Translations under genes and position numbers: made by a program
The notes under the pieces: generated by a model
Databases searched by the model: none
Seen by the model: the letters and a program-made list of their open reading frames with translations, nothing else
What the model was told of the DNA's origin: nothing
In this document: in pieces, positions 6,471 through 9,291 of the stretch
Layout: every line of letters begins with the position of its first letter
Numbering within the stretch: the first letter of the stretch is position 1
Assembly (NCBI GenBank): GCA_025356735.1
Contig: JANXRT010000026.1
Location: 1 to 9,291, forward strand
Origin: Acetobacteraceae bacterium
GTDB lineage: Bacteria > Pseudomonadota > Alphaproteobacteria > Acetobacterales > Acetobacteraceae
DNA length: 9,291 bases
Reading direction: 5' to 3'

Positions 6471-6761
6471 TCAGGTCAGGTAGCTATGCACGATGCCGAT
6501 CAGCTCCTCCGCCGCGCGCGATGCGTCCTCGCGCGTCGGTGCCGCCACCACCTGCTCACGGATATGGTCCTCGATGATTTCGGCGATAAAGCCATCCATG
6601 GCGCCTCGGCACGCCGTCGCCTGCTGCAGCAGCCTGGCGCTGGAAACATCCTGTTCGACGATCGCCCGGTGCAGCGCATTAACCTGGCCGCGGATGCGAC
6701 TAAGTCGCTTTACAAGCTTGATTTTTTCTGCGCCGCTAGCGGGTTTATCACTTGATTTCAT
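6471..6761 (-). CDS. CsoR/RcnR/FrmR-family metal- or aldehyde-sensing repressor
   Basis: A 96-residue all-helical repressor of the DUF156 family, whose tetramers release DNA on binding Cu+, Ni2+/Co2+ or formaldehyde. Family landmarks are RLSRIRGQVNALHRAI (19-34), LLQQATACRGAMDGFIAEII (44-63), DHIRE (65-69) and a C-terminal ELIGIVHSYL. The cysteine that is nearly invariant in CsoR, RcnR and FrmR, seven residues counting from itself to the end of LQQ, is serine here (S41). The conserved histidine is present (H66). The only cysteine is C51 in ACRG. The inducer is therefore hard to predict. ATG 6761 gives the usual family length; the open frame continues upstream to 7070 but that part is not family-like. 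A palindromic operator overlaps the start codon, arguing for autoregulation. It is the first gene of a unit with mgtC and is divergent from the NRAMP locus. Confidence 0.85.
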   Translation of the reverse strand: MKSSDKPASGAEKIKLVKRLSRIRGQVNALHRAIVEQDVSSARLLQQATACRGAMDGFIAEIIEDHIREQVVAAPTREDASRAAEELIGIVHSYLT

Positions 6762-6775
6762 ACCCCCAAGGGTAT
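6760..6775. promoter_or_regulatory. Palindromic CsoR/RcnR-type operator over the repressor start codon
   Basis: ATACCC-CCAA-GGGTAT is a perfect 6-bp inverted repeat around a four-base centre. It has the TAC...GTA ends and central C/G tract typical of RcnR/FrmR/InrS-type operators. It overlaps the ATG of the repressor gene (6759-6761) and would block its own translation-start region and the downstream mgtC. The repressor's own Shine-Dalgarno would have to be the GGGGG in this site, only one base from the ATG, so initiation may be leaderless. Confidence 0.65.
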
Positions 6776-6802
6776 ACCTGCGCTTTACTGAAAACGCGAG
6801 GC

Positions 6803-6827
6803 TTGTTGTCGAACGTTGAGGCAACAA
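6803..6827. promoter_or_regulatory. Inverted repeat in the divergent promoter region
   Basis: TTGTTG (6803-6808) and CAACAA (6822-6827) form a 6-bp inverted repeat with a 13-base centre that itself contains the palindrome AACGTT. It lies between the repressor operator and the start of the structured leader, where the two divergent promoters should be. It could be a second operator; no regulator can be named. Confidence 0.3.
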
Positions 6828-6884
6828 TCCGCGGCTTATCCAAATCGATCGTGCAACCAGATCAAAGGACCCCATGACCCCGGT

Positions 6885-7063
6885 ATCCAGCAGCCAGTCC
6901 CAGGAAGGCGATAGTAGGCGCTCAGCGTCTGTTGTTCCGGCTTCCCACGACTGGATCCGTGCTCGGGTGTGCAGGCTCCCTCCAAGGTTTTCGCGCAGGT
7001 AAGGCGCGCACCTTCGGCGGCCTCGTCCTCCCGAGCTTGAGCTAACGCTTAAGCGAAAGGAGG
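6885..7063 (+). ncRNA. Candidate structured 5' leader sequestering the ribosome-binding site
   Basis: Upstream of the 73-aa ORF the plus strand is rich in complementary segments. CCTCC (7027-7031) is the exact complement of the Shine-Dalgarno GGAGG (7059-7063), and between them GCTTGAGC-TAAC-GCTTAAGC (7035-7054) is an 8-bp hairpin with one G-U pair. A second CCTCC lies at 6979-6983. Farther upstream CCAGTC (6894-6899) and GGAAG (6903-6907) pair with CTTCC (6941-6945) and GACTGG (6949-6954). GGTGTGC (6966-6972) pairs with GCGCACC (7006-7012), in competition with CGCGC (6992-6996)/GCGCG (7004-7008). ATCCAG (6885-6890) can compete for CTGGAT (6951-6956). Mutually exclusive stems plus a masked ribosome-binding site suggest a riboswitch, thermometer or protein-bound leader. 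I could not match it to the yybP-ykoY, M-box or NiCo consensus. No protein gene is seen here. Confidence 0.45.
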
Positions 7064-7069
7064 CAGCCA

Positions 7070-7291
7070 ATGGCCGCCCTGTTCAATGTCGCCGATCTCC
7101 GCCGCCATGCCTTGCCGGATCATCTCGCCCGTGATCTTGACCGTGATATCATGCAGCGGGAGCGACCCGTTCCGCCCCGGCGTAACGGCGCACGTCCGCA
7201 CCTGACCGCCGCCTGGCAAGTAGACGCGGTAGGCATGCTGGTCTGCACCTGGACCCTGGGCACCGCGGCTCCGGGTATTTCCTCCGGCTGA
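7070..7291 (+). CDS. 73-residue conserved-looking small protein upstream of the NRAMP-type gene
   Basis: The start is well supported: AAAGGAGG (7056-7063), then six bases, then ATG. The protein begins MAALFNVADLRRHALPDHLA, continues with an arginine- and proline-rich middle (RERPVPPRRNGARP) and ends with HLTAAWQVDAVGMLVCTWTL and a short tail. The last motif (xLTxxWxxDxxGxLxCxW) resembles small uncharacterised proteins of alphaproteobacteria with a beta-hairpin-like end. No signal peptide or membrane helix is seen. It lies 100 bases before the transporter gene and behind the structured leader, so the leader's switch acts on this ORF first. It may be a functional small protein, or translation of it may itself regulate the transporter in the manner of Mg2+-responsive leader ORFs (a suggestion prompted by the PVPP stretch). 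Function unknown. Confidence 0.6.
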   Translation: MAALFNVADLRRHALPDHLARDLDRDIMQRERPVPPRRNGARPHLTAAWQVDAVGMLVCTWTLGTAAPGISSG

Positions 7292-7298
7292 ACCCGGG

Positions 7299-7313
7299 GC
7301 GGCGCTCCGCCGC
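7299..7313 (+). terminator. GC hairpin between the 73-aa ORF and the NRAMP-type gene
   Basis: GCGGCG-CTC-CGCCGC is a perfect 6-bp stem with a three-base loop, eight bases after the stop codon of the 73-aa ORF. There is no T-run after it, so it may be an attenuator or a processing/stability hairpin rather than a full terminator; it could uncouple the two genes' expression. Confidence 0.4.
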
Positions 7314-7391
7314 GCCTCATCCCGACGAACCTACCCGATACGCGCTGGTTTTCCACGCGTTGCGCCAAGTATTCCGATCCGGAGGCCTGTC

Positions 7392-9026
7392 ATGCCCGTT
7401 ACCCATCTGACCGAAGATGCCGCCCGTTCCCTTGCCGTGCTGGACGCCGCTCATGTCGGCGATATCTGTGGTGCATTGGGCACCATCTACGAGGGTGACC
7501 TTCGTCCGCGCACGAACTGGTCGGCCAAGCTGAAGACGTTCGCCGCGATCGCCGGCCCCGGGCTGATCGTCATGGTCGGCGACAACGACGCCGGCGCCTT
7601 CGCGACCTACACCCAGGCCGGCCAGAACTACGGCACCGCGCTGCTCTGGACGCTGCTGCTGCTGGTTCCCGTGCTTTACGTCAACCAGGAAATGGTGCTG
7701 CGGCTTGGCGCCGTCACCGGCGTCGGCCACGCCCGGCTCATCCTGGAGCGCTTCGGCAAGTTCTGGGGCGCCTTCAGCGTCATCGACCTGTTCATCCTCA
7801 ACGGGCTGACCATCGTCACCGAGTTCATCGGTGTCAGCCTGGGACTCGACTATCTCGGGCTGCCCAAGGTCTGGGGCGTGCTGATCGCGGCCTGCGTCAC
7901 CATGGTCGCGGCCTCCACCGGCAATTTCCGCCGTTTCGAGCGGTTCGCGCTGGTGCTATGCCTCGGCAGCCTGCTGCTAGTGCCGATCGTGCTGATGGTG
8001 CACCCGCCGATTTCCGAGATCGCCCGCGACCTCCTCGTCCCGCGGCTGCCGGACTCCGGTAAGCTATCGGACATGCTGCTGCTGATCATCGCAATCGTCG
8101 GCACCACGGTCGCGCCCTGGCAGCTGTTCTTCCAGCAGAGCTACGTCGTCGACAAGCGCATCACGCCGCGGTTCATCGCCTACGAGAAAGCGGACCTGTG
8201 GATCGGCATCGTCATGGTGATCGTCGGCGGTGTCGCGCTGATGGCCTTCTGCGCGGCAACATTCATCGGGCAACCGGAGGCCGGCAACTTCACCGATGCC
8301 GGCGGCGTCGCGGCCGGGCTGGCCAAGTATGTCGGCCAGATGCCGGCAACCCTGTTCGCTATCGCGCTGATCGACGCCAGCATCATCGGCGCCGCCGCCG
8401 TGTCGCTCGCCTCCGCCTATGCGCTGGGCGACGTGCTATCGCTCAAGCACTCTCTGCATCGCGGTGTGCGTGACGCGCGCGGCTTCTACCTGATCTACTG
8501 TGGCCTGATCGCCGTCGCGGCCGCCCTCGTGCTAATTCCGGGCGCGCCGCTTGGGCTTATCACCGAGGCAGTGCAGACGCTGGCCGGGGTGCTGCTGCCG
8601 TCGGCGACGGTGTTCCTGTTGCTGCTGTGCAACGACCAGGCGGTGCTTGGCCCCTGGGTCAACGGGCGGTGGACCAACCTGTTCACCGGGTCGGTGATCG
8701 CGATCCTGGTCATGCTGTCGATCGTGTTGACCGCCTCGGTGCTGTACCCTTCGATCACCGGCGAGCAGATCCTTTGGATACTTGGCGGCGGCAGTGTCCT
8801 GGCCCTGATCGCCGCGGCGGTGACGCTTGCCGTGCGGGCGCCGGCCACCGGGCCGGCCATGGACCGCGCGCTGCGGCCAACCTGGCGCATGCGGCCGCTG
8901 ACCCAGCTTCGTCCGGCTCGGCTGACCACTGCCACCCGAGTCTGGATGATTGTGCTGCGTGGTTACCTTTTGCTGGCGGTTGGCCTCGTCGTGGTCCGTG
9001 TCGTGCAATTGGCACTTGGCGGATAG
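7392..9026 (+). CDS. NRAMP-related divalent cation transporter, probably Mg2+-type (NRMT-like)
   Basis: A 544-residue inner-membrane protein with about 11-12 helices in the NRAMP (LeuT-like) fold. Classical Mn2+/Fe2+ NRAMPs have DPGN in helix 1 and a methionine-containing MPH in helix 6. Here helix 1 reads GDNDAG (63-68) and helix 6 reads GTTVAPWQ (237-244), so the soft-metal methionine ligand is missing. NRAMP-related Mg2+ transporters lack the same features, so Mg2+ (possibly also Mn2+) uptake is the better guess. The N-terminal extension (LDAAHVGDICGALGTIYEGD, about 17-36) before helix 1 also fits that branch, as do GQNYG (77-81), VTEFIG (142-147) and FFQQSYVVDKRIT after helix 6. The start is secure: GGAGG (7381-7385), six bases, ATG. 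It lies downstream of the structured leader and 73-aa ORF, and opposite an MgtC gene, which supports a role in magnesium homeostasis. Cation selectivity is an inference. Confidence 0.85.
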   Translation: MPVTHLTEDAARSLAVLDAAHVGDICGALGTIYEGDLRPRTNWSAKLKTFAAIAGPGLIVMVGDNDAGAFATYTQAGQNYGTALLWTLLLLVPVLYVNQEMVLRLGAVTGVGHARLILERFGKFWGAFSVIDLFILNGLTIVTEFIGVSLGLDYLGLPKVWGVLIAACVTMVAASTGNFRRFERFALVLCLGSLLLVPIVLMVHPPISEIARDLLVPRLPDSGKLSDMLLLIIAIVGTTVAPWQLFFQQSYVVDKRITPRFIAYEKADLWIGIVMVIVGGVALMAFCAATFIGQPEAGNFTDAGGVAAGLAKYVGQMPATLFAIALIDASIIGAAAVSLASAYALGDVLSLKHSLHRGVRDARGFYLIYCGLIAVAAALVLIPGAPLGLITEAVQTLAGVLLPSATVFLLLLCNDQAVLGPWVNGRWTNLFTGSVIAILVMLSIVLTASVLYPSITGEQILWILGGGSVLALIAAAVTLAVRAPATGPAMDRALRPTWRMRPLTQLRPARLTTATRVWMIVLRGYLLLAVGLVVVRVVQLALGG

Positions 9027-9057
9027 AAGTGGCTTTGGGCGGATAGAAGCGGCAATC
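9018..9057 (+). repeat. 20-bp tandem near-duplication over the transporter stop codon
   Basis: GGCGGATAGAAGTGGC (starting 9018) is repeated exactly 20 bases later as GGCGGATAGAAGCGGC (starting 9038), 15 of 16 bases identical. The first copy includes the final glycine codons and the TAG stop (9024-9026); the second puts a second GGATAG downstream. It looks like replication slippage. Confidence 0.7.
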
Positions 9058-9291
9058 GAAAGGAAAACCGATGACCTGCCTGCGCCGTCTGTCAACCGTG
9101 CCGACCATTCCGGAGATGATGCGGGTGTAGCTGGATGAGTGGTTTGCATCCTCGACGCGCACATTGTTCCGGTCCGTCTGGCATCGTCCGATCCTGCGGA
9201 TCCGGAGCTATATGTGTTTCGCCGCCGCAAGCGTTCTTCTTGGCACGGCACGGTTGCTGTGCCGTTTGCGGCTGGTCGAGCCGGAGTTCGC
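9058..9291 (+). other. Right-edge region without an assignable gene
   Basis: A Shine-Dalgarno-like AAAGGA (9059-9064) precedes ATG 9071, which opens a 19-codon ORF (MTCLRRLSTVPTIPEMMRV) ending at 9130. Beyond it all three plus frames are open to the window edge. One, from GTG 9139, reads plausibly (VVCILDAHIVPVRLASSDPA, then ELYVFRRRKR). Another has ATG 9212 after GGAG (9204-9207) and reads as a hydrophobic start (MCFAAASVLLGTARLL). They cannot be told apart with so little sequence, so I assign no gene here. Confidence 0.3.

Noticed and set aside
6885..7063. Known manganese (yybP-ykoY), magnesium (M-box), NiCo or guanidine riboswitch
   Set aside because: By eye I could not find the GGGGAGUAG loop or paired GGCGAGACC-like loop of yybP-ykoY, nor the core sequences of the other classes; this needs a covariance search to be final.
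6762..7070. Extension of the CsoR/RcnR-family frame to a start at 7070
   Set aside because: The family is about 90-100 residues long and ATG 6761 gives that length. The extension crosses the operator and the candidate leader and is not family-like.
9071..9130. 19-codon ORF with a Shine-Dalgarno-like AAAGGA
   Set aside because: Too short and unlike any known peptide; kept only as a note in the right-edge region.
8532..9251. Long minus-strand frames under the 3' part of the NRAMP-type gene
   Set aside because: Antisense shadows rich in Arg, Gln, Ser and His, with no domain and no ribosome-binding site.

Overview
The window is high-GC DNA with alphaproteobacterial gene content and order. A YfgM-like protein is followed directly by a BamB-like lipoprotein, and a GC-rich 'GGGGCGCTGCCCC..ACCCCG..GGGGT' repeat sits at gene ends. 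I associate that repeat with Rhodospirillales/Acetobacteraceae, from general knowledge only; no database was searched. There is no CRISPR array, tRNA, rRNA or intact insertion sequence. The window looks chromosomal.

Left part (1-2790). A possible minus-strand membrane-protein fragment runs off the left edge. It is followed by a short AT-rich patch with a nested hairpin that ends a small minus-strand lipoprotein gene. Divergent from this is the envelope pair yfgM-like/bamB on the plus strand (membrane-anchored TPR-type protein and outer-membrane assembly beta-propeller lipoprotein). der/engA, which often follows bamB, is absent.

Middle part (2790-5430). A zinc-dependent alcohol dehydrogenase on the minus strand converges on bamB and carries a one-base frameshift in an A run. 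A 250-base spacer may hold an unrecognised gene remnant. Next is a YbjJ-like MFS transporter whose last codons, including the stop, lie in the same GC-rich repeat seen after bamB.

Right part (5430-9030) is the most coherent and interesting block and looks like a metal/magnesium-linked locus. A minus-strand unit encodes a CsoR/RcnR/FrmR-family repressor, an MgtC/SapB membrane protein and a small ribosome-modulation-factor-like protein. Divergent from it, a long 5' leader, a 73-aa ORF with a perfect Shine-Dalgarno, and an NRAMP-related transporter run on the plus strand. The transporter has DNDAG and APWQ where classical NRAMPs have DPGN and MPH, which suggests the Mg2+-type (NRMT-like) branch. 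A palindromic repressor operator, ATACCC-CCAA-GGGTAT, covers the repressor's own start codon. The leader before the 73-aa ORF can fold so that CCTCC pairs with the GGAGG ribosome-binding site around an 8-bp hairpin, with competing stems upstream. This is a candidate cis-regulatory RNA that I cannot match to a known riboswitch class.

Right edge (9027-9291). A 20-bp near-perfect tandem duplication overlaps the transporter stop codon. After it come about 230 bases in which no gene can be chosen with confidence, although all three plus frames are open near the very end.
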